Assembly: GCA_965658745.1 (NCBI GenBank)
Contig: CBFHTK010000002.1
Coordinates: forward strand, 124,001 to 188,000
Source: JAHDFB01 sp965658745
Lineage (GTDB): Bacteria; Bacteroidota; Bacteroidia; Chitinophagales; Saprospiraceae
Length of the DNA stretch: 64,000 nt
Reading direction: 5' to 3'
Shown here piece after piece: positions 27,724-39,100 of the stretch; the stretch's first letter is position 1; each line of letters begins with the position of its first letter. The notes under the pieces are model-generated. The model saw nothing but the letters and a program-made list of their open reading frames with translations, was not told the origin of the DNA and ran no database searches. The position numbers and the translations under genes are program-made.

Positions 27724-28977
27724 ATGCCTTATTTATTTACTTCAGAATCTGTTTCAGAAGGACATCCAGATAAAATAGCGGATCAGATTTCTGATGCCTT
27801 GGTTGATCACTTTCTAGCTTTTGACCCAACTTCAAAAATTGCCTGTGAAACACTTGTTACTACAGGTCAAGTTGTGCTTGCTGGAGAGGTTAAAACTGAA
27901 ACATATCTCGACGTTCAGAAGATCGCGCGTGACGTTATTTCTAAGATTGGATATACTAAGTCAGAATATATGTTTGAGGCAAATTCTTGCGGTGTGCTTT
28001 CTGCGATTCACGAACAATCTCCAGATATCAATCAAGGAGTTGAGCGTGCTAATCTTGAAGATCAAGGAGCAGGAGATCAAGGTATGATGTTTGGTTATGC
28101 AACAAATGAAACAGCAAATTATATGCCTTTGGCATTGGATTTGTCTCATAAGATTCTTCAAGAACTTGCTGAGGTTCGCAGAGGTGGGAAGCAAATGACA
28201 TATCTAAGACCGGATTCAAAGGCTCAGGTTACCATCGAATATAACGATGATGGAAAGCCTTCTCGTATAGATACAATCGTTGTGTCAACTCAACATGATG
28301 ATTTTGACGAAGATGAAAAAATGCTCGCTAAGATTAAACAAGATGTAATAGATATTGTAGTACCAACAGTAAAGGCTAAAATGCCAGCTAATATTCAGGC
28401 ACTATTCAACGATGAGATCACATATCATGTAAATCCTACTGGAAAATTCGTAATAGGTGGACCGCACGGTGATGCTGGTTTGACAGGACGAAAAATTATT
28501 GTTGATACTTATGGCGGTAAGGGTGCACATGGTGGTGGAGCATTTTCAGGTAAAGATCCTTCAAAAGTAGATCGATCAGCTGCTTATGCAACACGGCATA
28601 TAGCTAAAAACTTAGTTGCTGCTGGAGTTTGTGACGAGGTATTAGTGCAAGTTTCATACGCTATCGGTGTAGCAGAACCTACCAATATTTATGTTCAGAC
28701 TTATAACACTTCAAAAGTCGATATGACTGATGCTCAGATTGCCGATAAAGTCAAAGAACTTTTTGATTTGCGTCCATATCATATTGAACAGTCTTTAAAC
28801 TTAAGAACTCCTATTTATTCCGACGCAGCTGCATATGGCCACATGGGAAGGGAGTCTGAAAAGAAAACGGTGACATTCACCGATGGAGCAGGTAATGAAA
28901 AGTCTATCGAAGTTGAAACTTTTCCATGGGAAAAACTCAACAGACAAGACGATATTAAAAGAGCTTTCGGAATATAA
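27724..28977 (+). CDS. metK: S-adenosylmethionine synthase
   Basis: 417 residues. It makes SAM from ATP and methionine. Hallmarks are SEGHPDKIADQISD near the N-terminus, the GAGDQGMMFGYA block, the P-loop-like GGPHGDAGLTGRKI, and GAHGGGAFSGKDPSKVDRSA. The sequence is complete and about 20-30 residues longer than the E. coli enzyme. It has its own -7 box and stands alone. It supplies SAM for the speD product and for methylation. Confidence 0.98.
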   Translation: MPYLFTSESVSEGHPDKIADQISDALVDHFLAFDPTSKIACETLVTTGQVVLAGEVKTETYLDVQKIARDVISKIGYTKSEYMFEANSCGVLSAIHEQSPDINQGVERANLEDQGAGDQGMMFGYATNETANYMPLALDLSHKILQELAEVRRGGKQMTYLRPDSKAQVTIEYNDDGKPSRIDTIVVSTQHDDFDEDEKMLAKIKQDVIDIVVPTVKAKMPANIQALFNDEITYHVNPTGKFVIGGPHGDAGLTGRKIIVDTYGGKGAHGGGAFSGKDPSKVDRSAAYATRHIAKNLVAAGVCDEVLVQVSYAIGVAEPTNIYVQTYNTSKVDMTDAQIADKVKELFDLRPYHIEQSLNLRTPIYSDAAAYGHMGRESEKKTVTFTDGAGNEKSIEVETFPWEKLNRQDDIKRAFGI

Positions 28978-29149
28978 CTATACTGCATCTATCGGATGTA
29001 TTTCTACTATCTGTTCGATTAGGAAAACTACACAATCATAAAAGAGAAGATAGTTAACTTTTTTATAGTTTTTTGGTTTTATTTTTTTGAATGTTCGTGT
29101 CGTTCTTTAGGAATGAGCGAATTTACCTTAACCTAATCATAATCAACGT

Positions 29150-31990
29150 ATGTTTACATTTGAACAACGGCATATTGGTATTTCTGAAGAAGAATTGACG
29201 GAAATGCTAAAAGTAGTCAATGCTAGTAGCCTTGACGAATTGATCGATCAAACTGTTCCTAATGACATTAAGAGGACTTCAGCAATGAACGTTCCTCCTG
29301 CATTAAGTGAATATGAGTACCACCGAATGCTTGCTAAGATTGCAGCAAAGAATAAGGAGTATCGTTCTTACATCGGAAGAGGATATTCGGGAACAATTAC
29401 TCCTGCTGTAATATCTAGAAATATTTTTCAGAATCCAGGTTGGTACACGCAATATACTCCTTATCAAGCAGAAATAGCACAAGGTCGATTAGAAGCACTA
29501 TTGAACTACCAAACAATGGTTTCAGACCTTACTGGAATGCCTATAGCAAATGCTTCACTTTTGGATGAAGCTACCGCAGCGGCAGAGGCGATGACCATGT
29601 TCTATGCTCAAAAGAACAAAAGGGCCAAAAATGACCCTGCATCAAAGTTCTTCGTTGATAATCATGTTTATGATCACACAGTAGCTGTTTTGGAGACAAG
29701 AGCTACACCGTTAAATATTGAAATAGTAAGAGGAGATTGGAAACAAGCAGATCTGGACGGAGCTCAATATTGTGGTGTTTTGGTTCAATTTCCAAATACT
29801 ACGGGTGAGGTTGAAGATTACAAGACATGGTTTGACGATTTGAACGAAAAGAATATATATATTACTGTTGCTGCTGATTTATTGAGTTTAGCACTATTTA
29901 CTCCTCCAGGAGAAATTGGCGCTCACGCTGTTGTAGGAAATACACAACGTTTTGGTGTGCCTATGGGATACGGTGGACCACATGCTGCATATTTTGCAAC
30001 CTTAGAGAATTTTAAGCGCCAGATTCCAGGTCGAATCATCGGATTATCAGTTGATTCACAAGGAGAAAGAGCATTAAGAATGGCTCTACAAACTCGGGAG
30101 CAGCATATTAGGAGAGAGAAAGCAACTTCAAACATTTGTACAGCGCAAGCACTACTTGCAATAATGGCAGGTATGTATGCTGTTTACCATGGACCAAAAG
30201 GAATACAGTCTATCGCTCAGTCCATCCAAAGCAAGTCAAATGCCTTAGTGAATGGATTGAAGAAAGGTGGTTATAACGTTATTAATAAGCACTTTTTTGA
30301 TACAATCACAGTAGAAACTGGAAATGAAAAGATTCAAGACTTAAAGTCAAAAGCCTTAAATCTTGGGATAAATTTCTTCTACGGAGAAGACTACGTGAGA
30401 ATTTCACTAGACGAAACTGTATCAGATACTGATCTCCAAGATGTTGCATCCGTTTTTGGTGTGGATGTTACTTTTGATAAAAGTCATCCTTCCAATCCTG
30501 TTTCAAGATCTTCAGATTACCTAACTCATGAAGTGTTTAATAGCTATCATACTGAAACTAATATGATGCGCTATATTAAGCGCTTAGAAAATAAAGATTT
30601 GTCATTGACGCATTCAATGATTGCCTTAGGTTCTTGTACAATGAAACTCAATGCAGCCGCTGAGCTTATGCCTGTTTCTTGGCCAGAATTTGCAAATATC
30701 CACCCGTTTGTTCCAGTTGATCAAGCGGAAGGCTATTTACAAATGATCAGTGAGCTTGAAGATTATCTGAGCGATATTACTGGTTTTGCAGCTTGTTCGT
30801 TGCAACCGAATTCAGGAGCGCAAGGGGAGTATTCTGGACTGTTGACGATTATGGCTTATCATAAAGCTAACAATGGAAGTCACAGAGATAAGATTTTGAT
30901 TCCTACTTCAGCACACGGTACAAATCCGGCTTCAGCAGTAATGGCGGGAACTAAAGTTGTGCTAGTGAAATGCGATGACGAAGGTAACATTGATGTGGAA
31001 GATCTTAGAGAGAAATGCAACAAACACTCTGAGACACTAGCTGGTTTGATGATCACATATCCATCTACACATGGCGTCTTCGAAACTGCAATCAAGGAGA
31101 TTTGTCAGATTATTCACGATAATGGTGGTTTAGTGTATATGGATGGTGCCAATATGAATGCTCAAGTTGGCTTAACAAGTCCAGGTCATATCGACGCTGA
31201 TGTTTGTCACCTTAACTTACATAAAACATTTGCAATACCTCACGGAGGAGGTGGGCCTGGAATGGGACCAATCTGCGTAAATGAAAGATTGAAGCCATAC
31301 CTTCCTTCACATCCAATATTAGGTAATGCAGATGGAATTCGAGCTGGTGCAGTTTCTGCCGCTCCGTATGGTAGTGCTTCTATTCTTTTGATCTCTTACG
31401 GTTATATAAGAATGTTGGGTCATAAAGGAATGCTGAATTCTACAAAGTATGCAATATTGAATGCAAACTACATGAAAAGCGTACTTGAAACAAAGTATGA
31501 TATTCTATATACAGGAGAAAAGGGTAGGTCAGCACATGAGTTAATTCTTGATTTGAGAAAATTCAAAGCCCTTGATGTTTCAGCAGAAGATATCGCTAAA
31601 CGACTGATTGACTATGGATTTCACTCACCTACTTTATCATTTCCAGTAGCTGGAACTTTGATGATCGAACCTACAGAGAGTGAAAGTAAAGATGAACTTG
31701 ACAGATTCTGTGAAGCTATGCTTTCAATACATGATGAAATTGATGAAATCGCAAGAGGTGAGGCTGATGCTGAGAATAATGTGCTACATAATGCACCTCA
31801 CAGTCTTGCTTTATTAACTAAGAATGAATGGGATTTCCCTTACAGCCGAGAGAAAGCTGCTTATCCATTGCCATATCTTAAGTCAGGATCTAAATTCTGG
31901 AGTAGTGTTGGACGAGTTGATAATGCATTTGGCGATAGGAACCTAATCTGTACTTGTCCACCGATTGAATCTTATGCGACAGAAGAATAG
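29150..31990 (+). CDS. gcvP: Glycine dehydrogenase (decarboxylating), P protein
   Basis: 946 residues, the single-chain fused form of the P protein. It decarboxylates glycine and passes the aminomethyl group to the H protein. The N-terminus FTFEQRHIGISEEE is diagnostic; the PLP-binding lysine is Lys692 in LNLHKTFAIPHGGGG. SLQPNSGAQGEYSGL and SAHGTNPASAVMAG are also typical. It acts with the gcvT product, which is encoded about 22 kb upstream. A strong terminator follows. Confidence 0.97.
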   Translation: MFTFEQRHIGISEEELTEMLKVVNASSLDELIDQTVPNDIKRTSAMNVPPALSEYEYHRMLAKIAAKNKEYRSYIGRGYSGTITPAVISRNIFQNPGWYTQYTPYQAEIAQGRLEALLNYQTMVSDLTGMPIANASLLDEATAAAEAMTMFYAQKNKRAKNDPASKFFVDNHVYDHTVAVLETRATPLNIEIVRGDWKQADLDGAQYCGVLVQFPNTTGEVEDYKTWFDDLNEKNIYITVAADLLSLALFTPPGEIGAHAVVGNTQRFGVPMGYGGPHAAYFATLENFKRQIPGRIIGLSVDSQGERALRMALQTREQHIRREKATSNICTAQALLAIMAGMYAVYHGPKGIQSIAQSIQSKSNALVNGLKKGGYNVINKHFFDTITVETGNEKIQDLKSKALNLGINFFYGEDYVRISLDETVSDTDLQDVASVFGVDVTFDKSHPSNPVSRSSDYLTHEVFNSYHTETNMMRYIKRLENKDLSLTHSMIALGSCTMKLNAAAELMPVSWPEFANIHPFVPVDQAEGYLQMISELEDYLSDITGFAACSLQPNSGAQGEYSGLLTIMAYHKANNGSHRDKILIPTSAHGTNPASAVMAGTKVVLVKCDDEGNIDVEDLREKCNKHSETLAGLMITYPSTHGVFETAIKEICQIIHDNGGLVYMDGANMNAQVGLTSPGHIDADVCHLNLHKTFAIPHGGGGPGMGPICVNERLKPYLPSHPILGNADGIRAGAVSAAPYGSASILLISYGYIRMLGHKGMLNSTKYAILNANYMKSVLETKYDILYTGEKGRSAHELILDLRKFKALDVSAEDIAKRLIDYGFHSPTLSFPVAGTLMIEPTESESKDELDRFCEAMLSIHDEIDEIARGEADAENNVLHNAPHSLALLTKNEWDFPYSREKAAYPLPYLKSGSKFWSSVGRVDNAFGDRNLICTCPPIESYATEE

Positions 31991-32025
31991 AAATGTTTTG
32001 CACTTCTAGATAAATAGTAAATATG

Positions 32026-32061
32026 AAAGCCAGTTTGCAGATGCAAGCTGGCTTTTTTTTT
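32026..32061 (+). terminator. Intrinsic terminator after gcvP
   Basis: AAAGCCAGTTTGCA pairs with TGCAAGCTGGCTTT (one wobble) around a very short loop, followed by a run of Ts ending at 32061. Confidence 0.85.
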
Positions 32062-32158
32062 GAATTAGTTTAAGTAATTCTATTTATAACAATACTAGGA
32101 ATAATTTTTCTCTGTAGCTAAGACTACTAAGGTAGTTTACTTGTGAAATTGACATAAG

Positions 32159-32192
32159 AAAGGCTTTCAGAAACATGTTTCTGAAAGCCTTT
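32159..32192. terminator. 34-bp perfect palindrome, bidirectional terminator
   Basis: The segment is its own reverse complement over 34 bases (arms AAAGGCTTTCAGAAACA and its complement). T runs follow on the plus strand. On the minus strand it lies 33 bases after the metallopeptidase stop, so it terminates that gene and backs up the gcvP terminator. Confidence 0.8.
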
Positions 32193-32224
32193 TTTAACTT
32201 TTATAACTAAAGAAGCTATCCTCT

Positions 32225-35200
32225 CTACTGTATAGATACTTTGTAGACTTTACTGCTCTCATTTACAATCACTCTAAAGAAGTAATTGCCTTTAGGATAA
32301 GATTGCATGTCCATTGCAATCGAATTCGTTGATTTGTATGTTTCTTGCGCAATTACTTGCCCTAAAACATCAGTAACTTGTAATGAGAAAGCCGGTACAT
32401 CTAGATTGTTGATTTGAACGTTCACGATGTCTTTTGATGGGTTAGGGAAGATAGCGACATCATAGGCGAAGTTCTCAGTCTCGCCAACACCATTTGCGAT
32501 ATCTAGCTCGATTTCGAATGTAGTTAAATCAACCCATCCACCTTCGCCGTCGTCTACTACGAAAACGAATTTATCTACAACAGGACCGCCATCAGCGCCA
32601 CTTTGATAGAAAATGTCATTTCCATTCAAGTCAGCTTGAGTAAATGTAGAACCAACTTCTAAAACTTCAGTAAACAGCAACATATCTCCGTATTCTGGAG
32701 CTTCAACAACCGTGTATGTCAACTCGTCTGGATCAGAATCATCATCTCCAACTAACAATCTTCCTTGATTAATCAGTCGAATTTGATTTGGTCCAGTTTT
32801 CAGACCTGTATTTGTAACTAAGTAAGGAGCACTTAACGATGCATTTGAGCAGATATCTAATACATACTCATTAACCTTTCCTCCGTTTCCACTTGCAGAA
32901 TCATCAATTTTAAGAATCCAAGTTCCAATCAAGTCCTCTCCATTGAATACAGTAAGATCTCCTTCAGGATTAAACATGGTACCGTTTGTTATAGGACACT
33001 GAATATCAATAGGGGACTCACTGTCAAAACCTCCATTAAAACTAGTCGCACCAGCACATCGTTTGTCAAATAATACAACTTCAGTACCTGATGGACTTAC
33101 AAGCGTAGCAGTCAACTCTTTGAAGTTGTTGTGCGTCCCTTTTAGTCTTCGGACATTAATGTCTGAAACTTGACCGCCTGTAACTACTACTGAGTTTAGT
33201 TCCGTTGTTGGAGTTCCAGAACTTGGTAAGTTTACGGGAACAGCATTTTCTGCGTATTCTCTACAACTTAATGCTTCTGTCGCAAATGTTGAAAGTTCAG
33301 TTGTGAAACCGACACCACATCTGTTGACGCCAGTTACTCTCCAGAAATAAACCTTGTTTTTAAACAACGGCTCATCTGGTGTAAACGAATTACTTGTAAG
33401 GTCATCTTCATATACATTTGTATCTCCATTTCCAGAGAATGAAGGATCATCACTTAATTCGAAAATATAGGTCTCAGCATCATTATCTAGTGCCCATTCG
33501 AATGCAGGAGAAGCTGGGATTGAACTTTCACCTTTTGCAGGATATACAACTGCTAAGTCAGAGTAGTCGCTGCTTGTCATATCGACTTTGGTATTGAACA
33601 ACACAGTATCTGTACCTGCAATTCCTCTTACCAATATCTCATAAACTCCAGATTCAACAACATTATCTCCATTGATTACAAGTTCTGTAATTTCGCCAGG
33701 TTGAATGTTGTTACTTGTAAAACTAGCAACTGCCCCTTCCGGCAGCCCTTCCAACACTTCGAATTCAATACTTTCGTTATATCCTAGATACTGTTCGGTC
33801 GAAATTTCTACGATCGCATCGTTTGGCAAACAAACTTGTTGGTAACCTGGATTTGCTACAGCAGAATAGCCTGCTTCAGTAGCTTCTGATATCTTGAAAT
33901 TAGTATTACTGATATCCAAGAAGATATTATCCGCTGAACGTACCATAACGCGTGCAAATGATGTGACAGAATTTGGTATTACAACTTCTTCGATACCATC
34001 ATTTTCAGTAAATGATTTAAGTACTTTTGGATACGTTAAACCACCATCAACAGAGAGTAATATTGTTACGAATTTTGAATTTACTAACCCTTGATCAGTA
34101 TTAGCTACGTCCCATTCAATGTTATATTTCTGTCCAGCAACGAAATCCTCAGTTGAATTCGGATACATCACTAAAAATGGCCCCGCTGTTGTAGTTGAGA
34201 AAAACTGGACTTCTTCCCAGTCACTTCCACCAGCTTCGTCATTATTATCTCGGACAGTTAGTCTGAAGTTGAATTCTCTATCATAAAATGGTAGAACTTC
34301 AGTTTTGTCATACTGATTCTGCAGAATTTTTGTCAATGCAGGTAGAAATCTTTCAGGAGTTTCGTTTGGAACTTCTGAAACGAATTGTGGTGCCTCTAGA
34401 ACAGGTTCTCCCGGTGTTGTCAGAGGACCTAAATCAAACTGCTCCCAAGAATATGTCAAAGCATCATTCTCAGCATCTTCAGCTGAGGCTTCTAGTAAGA
34501 GTGGAGTTGAGATTGGCACATAAAATCCATCCGTATAAGGAAGGGTTATCACAGGGTGTGTGTTGGAAGTTTCAATATAACTTGCACACTGATCTCCGTT
34601 TCCTTCTTGTGAGAAATTAACCATTCTCATCACACTATGTCCATGAAAATATGGATACGGTGCATCTGCAACATTTAATGCTGAACCACAGCCTCCCGCG
34701 TATGACATGATTGTGTGACCACTACCAGGCTCATATCCGGATGAAGTCGATTCGTTCTCACCATCACAGTGATTGAAAGTATGAGGAGCACTAAATTGAT
34801 GTCCCATTTCATGACAAGCTACTCTTACTGATATCAAATCAATATTTGAGCTGTAATGACATGTCACACCGTTGCCTTTCCCTGCACCACATACACTTGA
34901 TAGCGAAGCAATACCTCCTACATCAGAACATCCTACAGTATATACGTGACCAATATCAAAACTACCAAATCCAATTATTTGACTTACAGCGGCAGTATTT
35001 TGTCCAATTAGTTCTGCTCCTTGTGTTGGATTTTGATAAGGATCTGTTGCTCCATTTAGGTGCATTAATTTATCATTATCTTCTACAAGAATCATTCGTA
35101 TAGCTACTTCGTACTCAAAAATCTCGTTGATTTTCGAAACCGATTGATTGACTGCAGCTAAAGCAGATTCAACTGTACCGCCTTTTACAGTTCCCCATTC

Positions 35201-35872
35201 TCCTGTGCAAGCGATTGCACATCTGTATGTTCTTAGGGTTACATCACCTTCTGGTGTTCGCGTTCTTATTTGTCCACTCTCTGCTTCAATGTTTTCTAGA
35301 TCAAATTCTTCAAGATACTTCTCAGATTCAGTTCCACTTACGCCGCAAGCAGGAAGTGAAGATTGATCTTTGGTGTAATTCTTAGTGTAATAAACTGCAT
35401 ATTCGCTATCACTATCGGAAGAATATCTATCGATATAGAATCTTCCCTCTGGTGTATTTATACTTGCGTGGAAACCACTGATGCTTACTCCAATTCTACC
35501 TTGTAATTTTGGATTGTCTTTACCGATTACTTTGTAGTTTCTCATATTTGGGTACTTGGCTTGTAAGCCTGGTTCCATGATAGGAGAGTGATACACATAG
35601 AATCCCTCGATGTCGCCATTTGGCATTGGAAATTTCACATATTTACCAGTTTTTTTGCTGAATTCTTCGGGCGATTTCTTTAAAGCCTTCTGAATGTTCT
35701 CATAATCCAACTGGAAAAGACTGTATTCACTGATGTAAGGAATGATCTCATCAGGTGTCTGGTTGGATTTCTCTGGACTACTTTGAGACCAGAAATTTTG
35801 GGCTTGAAGCCCAAAAGAAATGAAACCCAACAATACAAATAGGAAACATTGCAAAATTCGTTTGTTAATCAT
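32225..35872 (-). CDS. T9SS-secreted reprolysin-like zinc metalloprotease
   Basis: 1215 residues. Residues 1-24 are a signal peptide, followed by a propeptide (about 25-205). The metzincin catalytic domain (about 210-430) has HEMGHQFSAPH (His354, Glu355, His358, His364) and the Met-turn TIMSYAG (Met389), the reprolysin/M12B-like arrangement. Further on are an Ig/fibronectin-like region (SAEDAENDALTYSWEQF), a domain resembling fibronectin III (ETYIFELSDDPSFSG), a proprotein-convertase P domain (about 915-1030; TATLVSPSGTEVVLFDKRC), a cadherin-like segment, and a type A T9SS sorting domain in the last 80 residues (VAIFPNPSKDIVNVQI). It is probably released or surface-anchored to digest proteins. 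Monocistronic. Confidence 0.92.
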   Translation of the reverse strand: MINKRILQCFLFVLLGFISFGLQAQNFWSQSSPEKSNQTPDEIIPYISEYSLFQLDYENIQKALKKSPEEFSKKTGKYVKFPMPNGDIEGFYVYHSPIMEPGLQAKYPNMRNYKVIGKDNPKLQGRIGVSISGFHASINTPEGRFYIDRYSSDSDSEYAVYYTKNYTKDQSSLPACGVSGTESEKYLEEFDLENIEAESGQIRTRTPEGDVTLRTYRCAIACTGEWGTVKGGTVESALAAVNQSVSKINEIFEYEVAIRMILVEDNDKLMHLNGATDPYQNPTQGAELIGQNTAAVSQIIGFGSFDIGHVYTVGCSDVGGIASLSSVCGAGKGNGVTCHYSSNIDLISVRVACHEMGHQFSAPHTFNHCDGENESTSSGYEPGSGHTIMSYAGGCGSALNVADAPYPYFHGHSVMRMVNFSQEGNGDQCASYIETSNTHPVITLPYTDGFYVPISTPLLLEASAEDAENDALTYSWEQFDLGPLTTPGEPVLEAPQFVSEVPNETPERFLPALTKILQNQYDKTEVLPFYDREFNFRLTVRDNNDEAGGSDWEEVQFFSTTTAGPFLVMYPNSTEDFVAGQKYNIEWDVANTDQGLVNSKFVTILLSVDGGLTYPKVLKSFTENDGIEEVVIPNSVTSFARVMVRSADNIFLDISNTNFKISEATEAGYSAVANPGYQQVCLPNDAIVEISTEQYLGYNESIEFEVLEGLPEGAVASFTSNNIQPGEITELVINGDNVVESGVYEILVRGIAGTDTVLFNTKVDMTSSDYSDLAVVYPAKGESSIPASPAFEWALDNDAETYIFELSDDPSFSGNGDTNVYEDDLTSNSFTPDEPLFKNKVYFWRVTGVNRCGVGFTTELSTFATEALSCREYAENAVPVNLPSSGTPTTELNSVVVTGGQVSDINVRRLKGTHNNFKELTATLVSPSGTEVVLFDKRCAGATSFNGGFDSESPIDIQCPITNGTMFNPEGDLTVFNGEDLIGTWILKIDDSASGNGGKVNEYVLDICSNASLSAPYLVTNTGLKTGPNQIRLINQGRLLVGDDDSDPDELTYTVVEAPEYGDMLLFTEVLEVGSTFTQADLNGNDIFYQSGADGGPVVDKFVFVVDDGEGGWVDLTTFEIELDIANGVGETENFAYDVAIFPNPSKDIVNVQINNLDVPAFSLQVTDVLGQVIAQETYKSTNSIAMDMQSYPKGNYFFRVIVNESSKVYKVSIQ

Positions 35873-36173
35873 ATGCTATATTTTTAAAATAGATTTATTA
35901 CGTTGTGATTTGCGAAAGGGCAAACCCGATCCCAAATATAAGGTTTCACAAAGCATTTAGTTTACTGAATAGCTCCCATAATCTTGTATCCTTCGCGACT
36001 TATTAAGTCAGATACTTCTAAAGAAGGTAGGACTTACAAAAGGATAGGCCTTGCTGCGAAAAATACAACAAATATGTGCCAAGGCAAGATTTTCCGCCCC
36101 CTTTATGGATTAACGGGATGATTTCTATAACAAAAAAGCTGATCGAAGAGATGATTGGAGTTGTAAAAGTTAC
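35873..36173. other. Intergenic region with a -7 box for the metalloprotease
   Basis: In these 301 bases I see CAAATATA at 35933-35940 (minus strand TATATTTG, matching TAnnTTTG), about 60 bases before the metalloprotease ATG. The remainder shows no frame with coding character and no clear terminator for the upstream minus-strand gene. Confidence 0.45.
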
Positions 36174-39100
36174 TTAGAAAGTCGCTCGAATTTGAGCACT
36201 TCCTACATGTACGGTCCTGATATCAGGTGTTTTCCTTCCGTTGTAATTAATGCTGAGGTCGAAGTTATTAATCAGACGTTTTGTAAAGCGTAATTCCCAT
36301 AGAAAGTTGTTTCCATTTCTAAGCCCTTCGAGCATGATTAGCTCTATAGTGGGGTTATCTGAGGATTGATAAAGTATGCGATTGTATCGTAAACTAGCAT
36401 CAATTCTGAACTTTGATTTACCTGCATAACCTGCACTAGTTTCGAGATCAATGAATTGAGCTTGTTCGTTACCAAGTAGATTGTTCTTGCCACCATAGCT
36501 ACTCGTAAAGCGGTATTGTAGATTCTGCTTTAATCGGTATTCCAGTCCTATAGTGCTTTCCCAACCCGAGATATAGAAATCATTGTTTGGGAAATTCACA
36601 TTTCTGTTTCCGCGATTTTTACTTGCAATTTCTAATTCAATGTCTGCTTTCTTTTGAATATTAATTCGGCCTCTTAGACTAATCTGTTCATCGTTTCGAA
36701 TTTCATTCCCTGTAGTTAGTAAGATGCTGGAATTGTTGAGAAGATAGTTCAATTGAATATCATAGGCGGGATTTCCTCTGTTCCAAAATAAATTTTGGTT
36801 TACACTGGACAGAAAACTAACGAGCTGTGGATTTTGATCGTCAATCCCGAAAAATTCAAAGGTAGGTAAACCGTCATCTTGCAAGTCTTTTCTGCTGAGT
36901 TTCCAACTAGTTTGAGAGGAAAGCGGAGACAAGACTTTTTTCCATTTAACCTTGCTGATTTTCCATGTGATCGGTTCTATTCGCAGTGTTTGGAGATAGT
37001 CCTGCTGATATACTTGTATAAACTCGTTATTGAATAAGCTTACTTGGATAAAATTACCTTGGTCAGAAAACGGAGCGGGTTGAAACTCATTCTTTTCTTG
37101 TACACCATCGCCGTCATCTAGCCATATGAAATTACCTTCTCCAGGAGCGACTTCTCGATAATCAAATTCTCGCTGTGGTTCTTGTCCAGTATTGAAGTTG
37201 AAATTACTGACACCTCGCACAATTCCATTCCATAGACTGTATTGATAGTCCAGCCCTCCAAGTAGGTTTTCCGCACCTTTTACGTCACTTCTAAGATTTT
37301 GATCAACTTGTAACCGCCGGTAATTCACGGTGAAATTGACAGACTGCGTCTTTCCTTGCCATTCCAGACTTGAACCATAGTTATCGGCATTTCCATACGT
37401 AGCTAAGATATCTTCAGAGGCGATCCGGTCATATCTTTTTGAGTAATATACGGATGCTTTTATTGGTTTTGTGTCGTCTGTTTTTACATATGCTTTCATC
37501 ACATCATAGGCATTACTGATTGCCAGTAAGCTGTCTGCTTCCACATCATCACGAATATTCAATTCTCCATCATATTCTATACCTGTATGAATTTTTTGTA
37601 GTGCGTCCCAACGCTTATCGATGCTTCCTCTAGGTCTCAAAAATTGGGTAGCAATGGTGCTAGATGAACTAGTAAGAAAACTACTGTTTGTCTTGAATTG
37701 AATGCCTTTGAAATATAGACTACTCAAAATATTATGTCGATTTCCTTGATAAATGGTTCCTCTTCTGAATGTACTAAATTCATATAAAGAAGTGTTCTGC
37801 TTTCCTGGACAGACATCGCATTTTTGTCGCCAACTTATTGATGATCCAGCAAGGATTTCTCGAGCTCTTTCTGGATTTTGGTCAAGATTCCAATCTCTTA
37901 TGAATTCAGCATTTCGATAGGGATTCAAAAAACGAAAATCTGTTGAAAGTATCTCAGCGTAGGCTCCGAGTTTAACGCTATGATTTCTTTTGCTTCCTAT
38001 TTCAAGATTGTGTCCCCAATCCATTCTACCAGCAAGGCCTAAATCGTCAGTAGCATCTACGTTTGAGAATAGATTTCTATCGAAGTTGCTTAATGAAACT
38101 TCAGCCCTAAGTTCACCATTTTTACTGTAGTTGAATCTGTCAGACAGACTGTACATTTGCTTGCTTTCTGGAGGTAAGAGTTTACGTATGGGCGAGTATC
38201 TTCCATTTCCCTCACCGACATATTCATATACTCTTCCATTTGTGTTAACATCTGCAGCAATGTTGTAACTCCCATTATTACTACCCAAATCCGTAAAGAA
38301 AGCCTGATATCGAGCCAATGCTGGATCGGTTGAGTAATTTAGAATACTATCACCCTCTGGGCTTATCTCCAATTGGTAGAAAATATCAGATGGATCGTAG
38401 TCAGTATTTAGGAAAATTGCAGATTGAAACTGGGTGCTGGCTTGATCTCCAACCTCCGCTAAGAACTCTCTATCCTCTGCTGTCAGTTCAAACAATCCAG
38501 CTGAATTTTTCTGATCACCTTCTTGATATAAACGTAATGCAATTTCATGGTTACTTAGCTTCCAGTCTGCATTTGCGGTAGTTATTGTTCGTGCGTAATT
38601 TTGAGCTAGATATTCAAATTCCACAATAACTCTTATATCTTTTGTAATAGGTCTTTTCTCAGTAAACTGAAGTTCCGCTCGATCGTACAAAATAATATAG
38701 TCTTGGGTTTCTCCTCGAACAAGTAACTCACCATCTATATATACTTTTTCAGTGCCACTTTGGACGATTATAAATTGTTCATTATCTGCTCCTTGTAACT
38801 TATATGGCCCTTGGTTTCCTTCAGTAATATCAAGGATTTGTCTAGAAAATTTCCCTCCAGATATTGCAAAGGAGCCGTTAACAGAAAGATTTCCAATTTG
38901 ATTTGATATATCCGTATTCGAATACTGTATTCCTTTTAGTTTTTTTGAGTAGTTCAAAAAGTGTCCCGTTGGTCGCTCTAATCGAAAATCACCTGCTACC
39001 AGTTTCTGTTCGTCCTTTGATAATTCAATAAAAACCTGATCAAATTCTCGGAGTTGCTGTGTAGTTCCTTCCGCTTGAATAGGGATGTTAGCATCGGAGA

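Noticed and set aside
28978..29149. Glycine riboswitch before gcvP
   Set aside because: The 172-base spacer shows no tandem aptamer-like structure.
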